Positions 1-7,777 of a stretch of 64,000 bases of DNA are shown piece by piece. The notes beneath the pieces are model-generated. The model worked only from the letters and a program-made list of their open reading frames with translations. It ran no database searches and was not told the DNA's origin. A program made the translations under genes and the position numbers. The first letter of the stretch is position 1, and each line of letters starts with the position of its first letter. Where the stretch lies: NCBI GenBank assembly GCA_964396265.1, contig CAYNEM010000010.1:48161-112160 (forward strand), written 5' to 3'. This DNA comes from EA-27 sp964396265 (lineage in GTDB: Archaea; Thermoplasmatota; Thermoplasmata; RBG-16-68-12; EA-27).

Positions 1-154
1 CATCCACTTCGAGCGCCCCGTTGTACGCCTTCAGCGCGGCCCCGAGATCGCCGTCCCGCAGCGCGTTGTTGCCTTCGCGGATGCAGGCGGCCGCACGCGC
101 GATGCTCCTTCGGGAGGAAGTTGCAATGGAGGCCTTCCGGGCGACGGCGGCCAT
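1..154 (-). CDS. Partial TPR-repeat protein (N-terminus only)
   Basis: Only the first 51 codons lie in the window; the gene continues beyond base 1. It starts at ATG 154 with a basic, Ala/Ser-rich leader. From about residue 22 it reads as a tetratricopeptide helix pair: an A-x-x-x-R-E-G-N-N-A-L-x-x-G-D helix, then A-L-x-A-Y-N-x-A-L-E, matching the usual small/large residue spacing of a TPR. TPRs mediate protein-protein contact; nothing more specific can be said. The gene is divergent from the DUF1611 gene and shares its AT-rich promoter block, which lies about 30 bases before this ATG. No signal peptide is visible, so a cytoplasmic location is likely. Confidence 0.6.
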   Translation of the reverse strand, partial: MAAVARKASIATSSRRSIARAAACIREGNNALRDGDLGAALKAYNGALEVD

Positions 155-182
155 GCTGTGGCTCCGAACGAGTAATACTAGT

Positions 183-191
183 GCTATATAA
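183..191. promoter_or_regulatory. TATA box shared by divergent genes
   Basis: The sequence GCTATATAA reads as an archaeal TATA element on both strands (TTATATAGC on the minus strand). It lies about 40 bases before ATG 230 on the plus strand and about 30 bases before ATG 154 on the minus strand, so it may serve both genes. Confidence 0.6.
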
Positions 192-229
192 GCGGATTGA
201 CCGCAATACCAACGGCGGAGGCTGATACG

Positions 230-1285
230 ATGGAACGGGCGCTCATCCTCGCGGAAGGCTCGTTCGGCAAGGCCGGCGGCAAGACCGCGAACGGACTCGT
301 GCGCCACTCCCGCCGGTTCCAGATCGTCGGCGTGATCGACTCCACGCTCGCAGGGAGGGACGCGGGCGAGGTACTGGACGGCATCCGGAATGGAATCCCG
401 ATCGTCGCGAACCTGCGGGAGGGGCTCGCGCTTCGCGCCGAAGCGCTCGTCATCGGGGTCGCAACCTTTGGCGGCTACATCCCGCAGGAGTTCCGCCTCG
501 CGATCAAGGACGCCATCGCGAATAGCCTCAACGTCGTCGCCGGCCTCCACGAGTACCTGAACGACGACACGGAATTCTCCGCGATGGCCGCGGCTCAAGG
601 CGTCCGCCTCGAGGACGTGAGGAAGCCTCGGCCGCTCCGGGAGCTCCAGCAGTTCAGCGACCGCTGCCGCCAACTGCCGTGCCTCCGCCTCCCTGTGCTC
701 GGGACCGATGGGGCGATCGGGAAGCGCACGACCGCGATCATTCTCACGGAGGCATTGACCATGGCAGGGGTCCGGGCGACCTTCGTCGCGACCGGCCAGA
801 CAGGCCTGCTGCAGGGCGCGGAGTACGGAGTCCCGATCGACGCGATCAAAGGGGACTTCATGGTCGGGGAGCTCGAGGCGGAGATCGCGCGGGCTTACGA
901 GGAGACGCGGGCGCAGGTGGTCGTGGTCGAGGGCCAGGGGAGCATCAGCCATCCAGCGTACGTCTGCGGCACGCGGGCGATCTGCATGGCGGCGATGCCC
1001 CAGGCGATCGTCCTGCAGCACGCGCCCGCGCGCACCGTCCGGCGCTTCCGCTCCGACGTGGTGCAATGGCCGATGCCCAAGGTCGAGGACGAGATCCGCA
1101 TGCTGGAGGTCTTCTCGCCGGGCAAGGTCATCGCCATCACGCTGAACCACGAGGAGATGACCCGCGAGCAAGTGGACGGAGCCGCGCGGGAATACGAAGC
1201 CAAGTACGGCCTGCCGACGTGCGACCCCCTGTGGCACGGGGTCGACAAGGTCGTGGCGGCGGTCCGGTCTCGGCTCACGTCTTAA
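230..1285 (+). CDS. DUF1611 (DgcN-like) family protein
   Basis: A 351-residue protein of the DUF1611 family. Bacterial members include DgcN, reported as a D-glutamate N-acetyltransferase, and archaeal members often sit beside dipeptide epimerases; neither role is shown here. Visible features are a Rossmann-like N-terminal half (AEGSFGKAGGKTANGL; IVGVIDSTLAGRDAG) and a P-loop-like stretch GTDGAIGKRTT near residue 167, typical of the C-terminal NTPase-like half, followed by VVEGQGSISHPAY. ATG 230 is chosen over an in-frame TTG at 197 because GGAG at 217-220 is correctly spaced and the TATA box at 183 would leave 197 upstream of the transcript start. The pantoate ligase gene follows 23 bases later and is probably co-transcribed. 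Confidence 0.75.
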   Translation: MERALILAEGSFGKAGGKTANGLVRHSRRFQIVGVIDSTLAGRDAGEVLDGIRNGIPIVANLREGLALRAEALVIGVATFGGYIPQEFRLAIKDAIANSLNVVAGLHEYLNDDTEFSAMAAAQGVRLEDVRKPRPLRELQQFSDRCRQLPCLRLPVLGTDGAIGKRTTAIILTEALTMAGVRATFVATGQTGLLQGAEYGVPIDAIKGDFMVGELEAEIARAYEETRAQVVVVEGQGSISHPAYVCGTRAICMAAMPQAIVLQHAPARTVRRFRSDVVQWPMPKVEDEIRMLEVFSPGKVIAITLNHEEMTREQVDGAAREYEAKYGLPTCDPLWHGVDKVVAAVRSRLTS

Positions 1286-1308
1286 GGCGGCGCGCGATTA
1301 CCGCCGGC

Positions 1309-2124
1309 GTGCCGATTCCGCGGTCCCATCCAAGGTATCGGTCCCTCGTGACGCGCGAGACCCTCGTGGCGGCGCACCGCCAGGGAATCGCAGTCCTCGA
1401 CGGCCTCATCGCCCACGGGCGCGGGGAGGCGTTCGACTATCTCCTGGGAGAGGAGACGAGCGCACCGGCCCTGGTCGCGGAGCGCGCCGCCGCGGCATAC
1501 CTCATCACCGCCAAACGCCCCGTGATCTCCGTGAACGGCAACGTCGCCGCCCTCGCCGCCAAAGAGGTCGCACGCCTCGCGGCAGCCATCCCTGCACGAA
1601 TCGAGGTGAACCTGTTCCACCGGACGGAGGCCCGAACGAAACGGATCATGACCGTGCTGCGCAAGGCGGGCGCGGAGGGGGTCCTCGGAACACGACCGGA
1701 CGCCCGCATCCCCGGGCTCGAATCGGAGCGGGCACGGTGTCATTCGGAGGGGATCTTCAAGGCGGACGTCGTGCTCGTGCCCCTCGAGGATGGCGACCGC
1801 ACGGAGGCTCTCGCACGGATGGGGAAGGTCGTGATCAGCGTCGACCTGAATCCCCTGTCGCGCACATCGCAGGCCGCCGCCGTGCCCGTGGTCGACGAGC
1901 TGACTCGGGCGGTCCCGAGCATCGAACGCTTCGTCCACGCGTTGCGAAAGAGACCCAAGGAGGCTGAGCGCATCGCACGCACGTACGACCGAGCGGGGAA
2001 CCTCGCGGCGGTCTACGCGTTCCTCCGCTGGCGGCTTGCGAGCTTGGTCCGCTCGACCCGGACGGCGAAGCGCCGACCGGACCGGGGCGAGAAGGCATCC
2101 CGAGGAGAAGTACGGGACGCGTGA
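1309..2124 (+). CDS. 4-phosphopantoate--beta-alanine ligase
   Basis: Archaeal phosphopantothenate synthetase (DUF137 family), which joins 4-phosphopantoate and beta-alanine using ATP in the archaeal CoA pathway. The 271-residue protein opens with the family signature IPRSHPRYRSL, followed by GLIAHGRGEAFDYLLGEET, PVISVNGNVAAL, VNLFHRTEARTKRI, RIPGLESERARC and VVLVPLEDGDRTEAL, then ISVDLNPLSRTSQAA. The whole length lines up with the roughly 260-270 residues usual for the family. The start is GTG 1309, which puts PIPRSHP at the N-terminus as in homologues; the open frame upstream is an overlap with the DUF1611 gene. The Arg/Lys-rich tail of about 25 residues is less conserved. It is 23 bases from the preceding gene and probably in its operon. 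Confidence 0.93.
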   Translation: MPIPRSHPRYRSLVTRETLVAAHRQGIAVLDGLIAHGRGEAFDYLLGEETSAPALVAERAAAAYLITAKRPVISVNGNVAALAAKEVARLAAAIPARIEVNLFHRTEARTKRIMTVLRKAGAEGVLGTRPDARIPGLESERARCHSEGIFKADVVLVPLEDGDRTEALARMGKVVISVDLNPLSRTSQAAAVPVVDELTRAVPSIERFVHALRKRPKEAERIARTYDRAGNLAAVYAFLRWRLASLVRSTRTAKRRPDRGEKASRGEVRDA

Positions 2125-2247
2125 AATCCCGCAGACGATACGAGGTCGCCCCGTCGGGTTCTGTTAAAGTTCGGGTGACGTAGCCGGGTCCGGAGGGCTG
2201 TTAATGTTGCATGCGGGTTGCGTCGTTACCCAGCGCGCCCGACAAGC

Positions 2248-2256
2248 CTATAATCC
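2248..2256 (+). promoter_or_regulatory. Probable TATA box
   Basis: CCTATAATC, about 100 bases before ATG 2351, in the 226-base gap after the ligase gene. A start site near 2278 would give a leader of about 70 bases carrying the short ORF at 2307. Confidence 0.4.
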
Positions 2257-2306
2257 CGAAGCGCCTACTTGGTGGCGGCCATAAGAAGGACCTGGAGTAG
2301 AAGAGC

Positions 2307-2360
2307 ATGGGCTACCCAGAATACGAACTAACGAGAGAGGAGCGACAAACATGGCTGTAA
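2307..2360 (+). CDS. 17-codon upstream ORF overlapping next gene
   Basis: ATG 2307 opens a 17-codon frame, MGYPEYELTREERQTWL, ending at TAA 2358-2360. It therefore overlaps the first codons of the next gene (ATG 2351) in another frame. GGAG at 2294-2297 is a plausible ribosome site. It could be a translated leader that couples to the downstream start, or chance. No family is recognisable. Confidence 0.25.
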   Translation: MGYPEYELTREERQTWL

Positions 2361-2620
2361 CGATTAGTGCCGATGTCCCGGGCCAGACCAAGGAGGGATA
2401 CGAGCAGACGATTCGGCTTCTTGGGGATGTCCTCATCAGGGCCCCCGGTTTCATCATGCACTTCGGCCATCCGATTGAAGGCGGCTGGCATGTGGTAGAA
2501 GTGTGGGAATCATCCAAAGACGCCGCTGAGTGGTTCGCGAAGCACGTTCGGCCCAACCTGCCTCCTGATGTCAAGCCCCAGCGCGACGTCCAGGAGCTAC
2601 ACACACTCCTCCGTCGGTGA
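2351..2620 (+). CDS. Small ABM-like dimeric alpha/beta protein
   Basis: An 89-residue protein with good upstream ribosome site (AGAGAGGAG, 5-10 bases before ATG 2351). The pattern of strands and helices, V-T-I-S-A-D-V-P, GYEQTIRLLG, GFIMHFGHP, GGWHVVEVWES and DAAEWFAKHVRP, resembles the ferredoxin-like dimeric alpha/beta barrel fold (antibiotic-biosynthesis monooxygenase type). Similar small proteins are common and mostly uncharacterised, so no reaction is proposed. No cofactor residues stand out. It is cytoplasmic (no signal or membrane segment). It stands alone between the ligase gene and a transposase remnant, with its own promoter. Confidence 0.7.
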   Translation: MAVTISADVPGQTKEGYEQTIRLLGDVLIRAPGFIMHFGHPIEGGWHVVEVWESSKDAAEWFAKHVRPNLPPDVKPQRDVQELHTLLRR

Positions 2621-2789
2621 CCCACTGGATCCGAACCGGCGTACCATCACGCAACACCGTCCGGGAAGCCTTGTATGTGGCGCACATCGCTTCGTTCCGA
2701 CCAGTCGGCCGATTGCGGCTTCCGTGTATCGGTGCGGTGACGGCCGCTCATGGGCGTTTGCAGCCGACGAAGGCGCGGCGCCGGGCGGG

Positions 2790-3086
2790 AGCACGCGTGC
2801 CCAAAGTGCCGGTCCGCTCGTGGAGCGGCTCCACGGCAGCGAGAAGGACCGCATCCGACCGATGCGCGGGTTCGACACGGACGGCGGGGCCACTTCACTC
2901 TCGGAGGGCTACCGCGTCCACTACGACGCCGTGCGGACACACCTCGCGCTCGGGAAGACGCCCGCCGAGGCCGCCGGGCTGGACCTGCCAGAGGCGTTCC
3001 GGTTGAAGGCGATCCTGGAGAAGGCCGTCACCCCAACTGTAACGGACGAGGCGCCCGGCGACAAGGAGGCGAAATCACCCGCTTAG
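2790..3086 (+). pseudogene. C-terminal remnant of a DDE transposase
   Basis: The frame ending at 3086 carries the last third of an archaeal DDE-type transposase: LVERLHGSEKDRIRPMRGF, then GYRVHYDAVRTHLALG and KTPAEAAGLDLP. In complete elements these correspond to the region around the catalytic Glu, the Y-x-x-x-R-x-H-x-A-L-x-G motif and the KTPAEAAG motif. The upstream catalytic Asp region and N-terminal HTH are absent, and bases 2621-2790 contain no recognisable transposase sequence. No terminal inverted repeats are visible. This is therefore a decayed insertion sequence lying just before pyrG. Confidence 0.7.
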
Positions 3087-3151
3087 GTAACAGAACCGCC
3101 CCGTCGCAAACCTTATGTGTGGTGGGGGGTCTGGCTCATTCCCGTGAGACC

Positions 3152-4741
3152 ATGAAGTTCATTTTCGTCACGGGAGGCGTAATGTCCGGCCTCGGCAAGG
3201 GCATCACGGCCTCGAGCATCGGACTGCTGCTGAAGTCGAAGGGACTCAAGGTCGTCCCCATCAAGATCGACCCGTACCTCAACGTGGACGCGGGCACGAT
3301 GAACCCGTACCAGCACGGCGAGGTGTTCGTCCTCGACGACGGTGGCGAGGCGGACCTCGACCTCGGGAACTACGAGAGATTCCTCGACGTGAACCTCACG
3401 GCGGACAACAACATCACGACGGGGAAGATCTATCGAACGGTCATCGAGAAGGAGCGGAACGGAGACTACCTCGGAAAGACCGTGCAGATCATCCCCCACG
3501 TGACGGACGAGGTCAAGGACTGGCTGCGCCGCGTGGGGAGTCGCGACGGCGCGGACGTCGTGCTCGTTGAGGTGGGCGGCACGGTCGGGGACATCGAGGG
3601 CGCCCCGTTCCTTGAGGCGGCGCGCCAGATCGCGATGGAGGAAGGCCATGAGAACGTCCTGTTCGTCCACACGACGCTCGTCCCCGTCGTCGCGCCCGTC
3701 GGCGAGCAGAAGACGAAGCCGACGCAGCAGTCCGTGCGCGAGCTGCGAAGCATCGGCATCCAACCGTCGGCGATCGTCGCGCGCGGCGAGGAGCCCCTCC
3801 AGGAGGACATCCGAAAGAAGATCGCGTTCTTCTGCGACGTCCCCGTGGAGGGCGTCGTCAGCGCCCCGAACGCCCGGGTGATCTACGATGTCCCGATCAC
3901 GCTCGACGATCAGAAGCTGACGGGATACATCATGCGCCGACTCGAGCTGGAGGCCAAGACGGAAGACCTTCGTGAGTGGCGAGAGTTCCTCGACCGACTT
4001 CACAACCCGGAACGGGAGTGCACGGTCGCCCTGGTGGGAAAGTACACGCATCTGCGGGATTCCTACCTGTCGCACATCGAGGCGTTCCATCACGCAGGCG
4101 CCGCCGCCAGATGCAAGGTGAACATCCGTTGGGTCGAGAGCGCCGACATCGAGGCAAAGGGTGCTGAGCCACTTCTCCGGGGCGCGGGCGGAATCCTCGT
4201 CCCCGGTGGTTTCGGCGATCGCGGCATCGAGGGGAAGATCGCTGCCATTCGCTACGCGCGAGAGAACGGGATTCCGTTCCAGGGCGTGTGCCTCGGGTTC
4301 CAGCTCGCGACGATCGAGTTCTCCCGCAACGTGCTCGGCCTCGAGGGCGCGAACAGCTCGGAATTCAACAAAGGGACGCCCCACCCCGTGATCGACCTCC
4401 TCCCGGAGCAGAGGTCCGTCACGGCGATGGGCGCGACGATGCGCCTCGGGGCGCATGAGATCGCCGTTGACGCGGGCTCTCAGACCGCGAAGCTGTACGG
4501 GGACACGACGATTTTCGAACGCCACCGCCACCGGTACGAGGTGAACCCGGGATACCTCGAGAAGCTCGACGCGGCCGGTCTGCAGTACGTGGGCCGCTCG
4601 GACGGAGGTCGTAGGATGGAGGTCCTCGAGCTGCGGGGCCATCCGTACTTCGTGGCATCCCAGTTCCATCCGGAACTCCGATCGCGCCCACTCCGGCCGT
4701 CGCCGATCCACCTTGGCTTGGTTCGCGCCGCGGCGAAGTGA
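3152..4741 (+). CDS. pyrG: CTP synthase
   Basis: A 529-residue CTP synthase, which aminates UTP to CTP using ATP and glutamine in the cytoplasm. The synthetase domain has KFIFVTGGVMSGLGKGI (P-loop), PIKIDPYLNVDAGTMNP, YQHGEVFVLDDGGE and VEVGGTVGDIEG. The glutaminase domain has GGILVPGGFGDRG, the nucleophile motif GVCLGFQL, and the C-terminal His/Glu pair in QFHPEL. Length is the family norm. ATG 3152 is chosen because the protein starts directly with the conserved M-K-F-I-F-V-T-G; the longer open frame upstream overlaps the transposase remnant. A TATA-like TTATGTG lies at 3113-3119. It converges on the small minus-strand gene ending at 4742. Confidence 0.97.
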   Translation: MKFIFVTGGVMSGLGKGITASSIGLLLKSKGLKVVPIKIDPYLNVDAGTMNPYQHGEVFVLDDGGEADLDLGNYERFLDVNLTADNNITTGKIYRTVIEKERNGDYLGKTVQIIPHVTDEVKDWLRRVGSRDGADVVLVEVGGTVGDIEGAPFLEAARQIAMEEGHENVLFVHTTLVPVVAPVGEQKTKPTQQSVRELRSIGIQPSAIVARGEEPLQEDIRKKIAFFCDVPVEGVVSAPNARVIYDVPITLDDQKLTGYIMRRLELEAKTEDLREWREFLDRLHNPERECTVALVGKYTHLRDSYLSHIEAFHHAGAAARCKVNIRWVESADIEAKGAEPLLRGAGGILVPGGFGDRGIEGKIAAIRYARENGIPFQGVCLGFQLATIEFSRNVLGLEGANSSEFNKGTPHPVIDLLPEQRSVTAMGATMRLGAHEIAVDAGSQTAKLYGDTTIFERHRHRYEVNPGYLEKLDAAGLQYVGRSDGGRRMEVLELRGHPYFVASQFHPELRSRPLRPSPIHLGLVRAAAK

Positions 4742-5059
4742 TCACATCGATCGAAGCTGGGCGAGGACGTCCGTGAGCCATGCCCGACCCTGCTCCGACT
4801 TCACGAGCTGCACGTAGACGGCGAAACTAGGGTCCGCTTCGAACGGGGACGTGAGCGTGACGATCTCCTCGTAGGAGAGGGCTTTCAGGCGACGGAACGC
4901 GTCCGGCGCGAACACACTCAATAGCGTGAGCTCTCCCCTCGTCGGCCTCCGGTTCGACTGGATGAAGTTCGCGAGCATCGGGAGGTACTGCAGGAACGGC
5001 TTCGCCTCGTCCGGAATCGGGGGGGTGCTCACGCCGTTCCCGAACGATGCGCGCGTCAT
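4742..5059 (-). CDS. Conserved-looking hypothetical protein, 105 aa
   Basis: Unrecognised. The frame from ATG 5059 gives a 105-residue soluble, mostly helical protein: Pro-rich start (STPPIPDEAKPF), then LQYLPMLANFIQ, GELTLLSVFAPDAFRRL, LSYEEIVTLTSPFEADPSF and LVKSEQGRAWLTDVLAQL. Codon use is like that of its neighbours, and the frame ends next to the pyrG stop, which supports a real gene. It diverges from aIF2-beta, with 67 bases between the starts. A longer frame to 5128 would run over the aIF2-beta promoter and is not chosen. No function can be inferred. Confidence 0.6.
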   Translation of the reverse strand: MTRASFGNGVSTPPIPDEAKPFLQYLPMLANFIQSNRRPTRGELTLLSVFAPDAFRRLKALSYEEIVTLTSPFEADPSFAVYVQLVKSEQGRAWLTDVLAQLRSM

Positions 5060-5126
5060 GAACGTTCGTACCGACGCGCGATTGGAGAAAGGTTTATCGT
5101 GCGCCCCCACGTTGGTCGCCGCTACC

Positions 5127-5744
5127 ATGGGCCAATCCTACGAGACGCTCCTCCAGCGAGCGAAGGGGGCAATGCCTAAGCCCCTCACGTCGGGGGAGCG
5201 GTTCCAGATCCCTGACGCGGAACTCATCTCCGAGGGCAAGACGACCGTGCTCCGGAACTTCATCGACATCACGACCGCGATCAACCGCGAGCCGAATCAG
5301 GTCCTGCAGTACCTGCTCCGCGAGCTCGGCACCGCCGGCTCGCTCGAGGAGCGGCGCGTCGTCTTCAAGGGGAAGGTGACCGCCCAGCAGGTCGCGGACC
5401 GCGTGAAGTCCTACATCGACACGTACGTCACGTGCTCGGAGTGCGGCCGGCCCGACACCCGGCTCGTGAAGGAGGACCGCGTCGCGATCCTGGAGTGCGA
5501 TGCGTGCGGCGCCCGGCGACCTGTCAAGATGGTGAAGAAGACCGCCAAGGTCGAAGAGGCCGCGCTCGAGGAGGGCAAGGTCTACGAGGTCATGATACAG
5601 GACGTCGGCAAGAAGGGCGACGGGATTGCGAAGAGAGACAAGTACATCATCTACATCCCGGGAACCGCCAAGGGACAGATCGTCAAGGTGTCCATCGAGA
5701 AGATCGCGGGCACGGTCGCGTTCGGCCACATCCATCGCGAGTAG
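5127..5744 (+). CDS. Translation initiation factor aIF2 subunit beta with TRAM domain
   Basis: A 205-residue archaeal IF2-beta, part of the aIF2 heterotrimer that brings initiator tRNA to the ribosome. It has the N-terminal helical segment, the core alpha/beta domain (ILRN-type segment VLRNFIDITTAINREPNQVLQYLLRELG) and a C4 zinc ribbon, CSECGRPDT...CDACGARRP. After about residue 145 a TRAM domain follows (GKVYEVMIQDVGKKGDGIAK...GTAKGQIVKVSIEKI), an RNA-binding fold fused to IF2-beta in some euryarchaeal groups. ATG 5127 is supported by TTTATCG at 5090-5096 and by alignment of the N-terminus. The presenilin-like gene follows 10 bases downstream. Confidence 0.95.
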   Translation: MGQSYETLLQRAKGAMPKPLTSGERFQIPDAELISEGKTTVLRNFIDITTAINREPNQVLQYLLRELGTAGSLEERRVVFKGKVTAQQVADRVKSYIDTYVTCSECGRPDTRLVKEDRVAILECDACGARRPVKMVKKTAKVEEAALEEGKVYEVMIQDVGKKGDGIAKRDKYIIYIPGTAKGQIVKVSIEKIAGTVAFGHIHRE

Positions 5745-5754
5745 GTCCGACGCC

Positions 5755-6705
5755 ATGCGGAAGGAGCTCCCGCCCGTCCTCGCCATGGGGGGCATCCTGA
5801 TCGTCTGCCAGCTGGCCGCGATTGCGATCACGCCGTTGTACCTCGCGAGGACGGAACCCGTGTTCGAGAACCCGAACGATCCCGTCAACGCCCTCGTCTA
5901 CCTCGTGCTGATCCTGGCATTCACGGGCATCATCCTGTTCGTCGTGCGCCGCCGTCGCGCGAACATCATGAAGTACATGATCCTGTTCTCGATGTTCTTC
6001 ACGATGCTTTTCGTTTTCTACGTCCCGTTCTCCGCGCTCTTCGAGTGGTTCGGCTCGCCGATCGCAGACGACCTCGCAACCCTCGAGGCACTGGTCCTCT
6101 CATTGGGGCTCACCTACGCGCTGGCGAAGCACCCGGAATGGTACCTCATCGACGCCGTCGGCATCCTCGTGGCGGTGGGCGTGATCGCCCTCCTGGGGAT
6201 GTCGTTCGCGATCCTTCCCGCGATCCTGCTCCTCATCGCCCTGGCGATCTACGACGCGATCTCGGTCTACAAGACGAAGCACATGGTCGTGCTCGCGGAT
6301 GCGGTGGCGAGTCAGCATCTCCCGATCTTGATCGTGATCCCCAAGCGCCGCCACTACTCGTTCCTCCGCCAGAAGAGCCTCCAGAAGCAGATCGCCTCGG
6401 GCGAGGAACGCGAAGCGATGTTCATGGGACTGGGGGACATCATCATCCCCGGGATCCTCGTCGTGTCCGCGTTCGTCTCCCTCATGGAACCCCGCGTCAC
6501 GGTCTTCGGGATCGCGGGAAACCAGATCGTGGCGGTTGCGACCGTGTTCGGGACGCTCGTCGGCTTCGGCATCCTCATGCGCTTCGTCCTGAAGGGCAAC
6601 CCCCAAGCGGGCCTCCCGCTCCTGAACTCGGGCGCCCTGGTCGGGTACGCGATCTCGTACTTCCTTGTGTACCGCGAACTCTCGTTCGGCGTTTCCTTCG
6701 GGTGA
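5755..6705 (+). CDS. Presenilin/signal-peptide-peptidase-type membrane aspartyl protease
   Basis: A 316-residue protein with about nine hydrophobic segments and the paired aspartate motifs of intramembrane aspartyl proteases: IYDAISVYKTKHM (YD motif, about residue 166) and MGLGDIIIPG (GxGD motif, about residue 224). A C-terminal GLPLLNSGALVGY stands where family members have the PAL motif. Such enzymes (archaeal presenilin homologues) cut transmembrane helices. The basic loop between the two Asp segments is typical. ATG 5755 is 10 bases after aIF2-beta and the phosphoesterase gene follows 5 bases after the stop, so the three genes look like one transcript. Substrates cannot be inferred. Confidence 0.88.
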   Translation: MRKELPPVLAMGGILIVCQLAAIAITPLYLARTEPVFENPNDPVNALVYLVLILAFTGIILFVVRRRRANIMKYMILFSMFFTMLFVFYVPFSALFEWFGSPIADDLATLEALVLSLGLTYALAKHPEWYLIDAVGILVAVGVIALLGMSFAILPAILLLIALAIYDAISVYKTKHMVVLADAVASQHLPILIVIPKRRHYSFLRQKSLQKQIASGEEREAMFMGLGDIIIPGILVVSAFVSLMEPRVTVFGIAGNQIVAVATVFGTLVGFGILMRFVLKGNPQAGLPLLNSGALVGYAISYFLVYRELSFGVSFG

Positions 6706-6710
6706 CGGAG

Positions 6711-7340
6711 ATGCGCATCCTCGTCGCCGCGGACTTCCACGCCTCGCGAGCCGCCCCCAAGATGATCCGCGAACGCATCGCCGAGCACCGCCCGGACGTG
6801 TTCGTCGCGGCCGGCGACCTGACGAACTTCGGGCCCGCGGCCTTCGCGCGCGAACTTCTCTCTCATCTCCCGGTACCGACGTTGGCGGTGCCGGGAAACT
6901 GCGACCCACGGGACATCGTGCCCTTGCTCCAGGAGATGGGTGTGAGCTTGCACGCGAGGAAAGCAGTGGTGAAAGGGCGCACGTTCGTCGGTATCGGCGG
7001 TTCGAACCCGACGCCGTTCGGAACGCCGTTCGAACTCACGGAGGACGAGATCATGGCGGCGGTCCGCCCGCTCATGGAGCCCGGCGTGGTCCTCGTCTCC
7101 CACCCGCCGCCAAAAGGATACGTGGACCTCGTCGACTCCGGCGCGCACGTAGGGAGCGCGTCCATCCGTTCGATCGTCGAGGAGTTCGAGCCGCCGCTCG
7201 TGCTGTGCGGCCACATCCACGAGGCGCGCGGGATCGCCCGCCACGGGCGCGCCACGATCGTGAACCCGGGACCCGCGAGCGAGGGTCACGCGGCGGTCGT
7301 GGATCTTGAGGGGGATCAGGCGCTGGTGGAGCTGCTCTGA
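6711..7340 (+). CDS. Calcineurin-like metallophosphoesterase
   Basis: A 209-residue metal-dependent phosphoesterase. The two-metal motifs are all present: RILVAADFHASR (D-x-H), VAAGDLTNFG (GD), VPGNCDP (GN), VSHPPPKG (H) and LCGHIHEARG (GHxH), near residues 8, 35, 62, 128 and 165. Length and order match compact archaeal members whose substrates are mostly unknown (nucleotides or phosphodiesters). It is cytoplasmic. It begins 5 bases after the presenilin-like gene and probably shares its transcript; no functional link between the two is known. Start ATG 6711 follows GGTGACGGAG, which contains a usable ribosome site. Confidence 0.9.
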   Translation: MRILVAADFHASRAAPKMIRERIAEHRPDVFVAAGDLTNFGPAAFARELLSHLPVPTLAVPGNCDPRDIVPLLQEMGVSLHARKAVVKGRTFVGIGGSNPTPFGTPFELTEDEIMAAVRPLMEPGVVLVSHPPPKGYVDLVDSGAHVGSASIRSIVEEFEPPLVLCGHIHEARGIARHGRATIVNPGPASEGHAAVVDLEGDQALVELL

Positions 7341-7384
7341 CACCGGAACCCTCAAGTATGGTCCGGCGGTAGGAGCGCATCCCC

Positions 7385-7774
7385 ATGGCGCTGTGGCAAG
7401 GCCGTTCAAGGAGGAAACCGTCCGGAGGGCGGCTCCGGCCGCTCCGCAAGAAGCGGAAGTTCGAGATTGGACGGGAGCAGCAGTTCGCGTTCGTGGGCCC
7501 CCACAAGGTCAAGCTGTACCGCGTGCGCGGCGCGAGCCAGAAGGTCCGCATCCTCAACGCGGAGTGGGCGAACGTGACGGACCCCAAGTCGGGAACGACG
7601 AAGAAGGTCAAGATTGTCACCGTGAAGGACAACCCGTCGAACCCGCACTTCGTTACGCGCAACATCGTCACGCGTTCGGCCACGATCGAGACGGACATCG
7701 GCCTCGCACGCGTGACCTCGCGGCCAGGACAGGACGGCGTCGTGAACGCCGTGCTCCTCGGTCCGAAGGCGTGA
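7385..7774 (+). CDS. rps8e: 30S ribosomal protein S8e
   Basis: A 129-residue S8e, a small-subunit ribosomal protein found in archaea and eukaryotes. Diagnostic motifs are the N-terminal WQGRSRRKPSGGRLRPLRKK, then YRVRGASQKVRILNAEWANV and NPSNPHFVTRNIVTRS, with an acidic-poor, highly basic composition. ATG 7385 gives the standard start M-x-L-W-Q-G-R-S. Length is typical. It converges on the TldE gene, with only 3 bases between stops. Expected to be strongly expressed; a TATA-like CAAGTATGG lies about 25-35 bases upstream. Confidence 0.96.
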   Translation: MALWQGRSRRKPSGGRLRPLRKKRKFEIGREQQFAFVGPHKVKLYRVRGASQKVRILNAEWANVTDPKSGTTKKVKIVTVKDNPSNPHFVTRNIVTRSATIETDIGLARVTSRPGQDGVVNAVLLGPKA

Positions 7775-7777
7775 GTC

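Noticed and set aside
3113..4711. Minus-strand open frame of about 530 codons
   Set aside because: It is the antisense of pyrG; residue content is random-like and no motif is seen.
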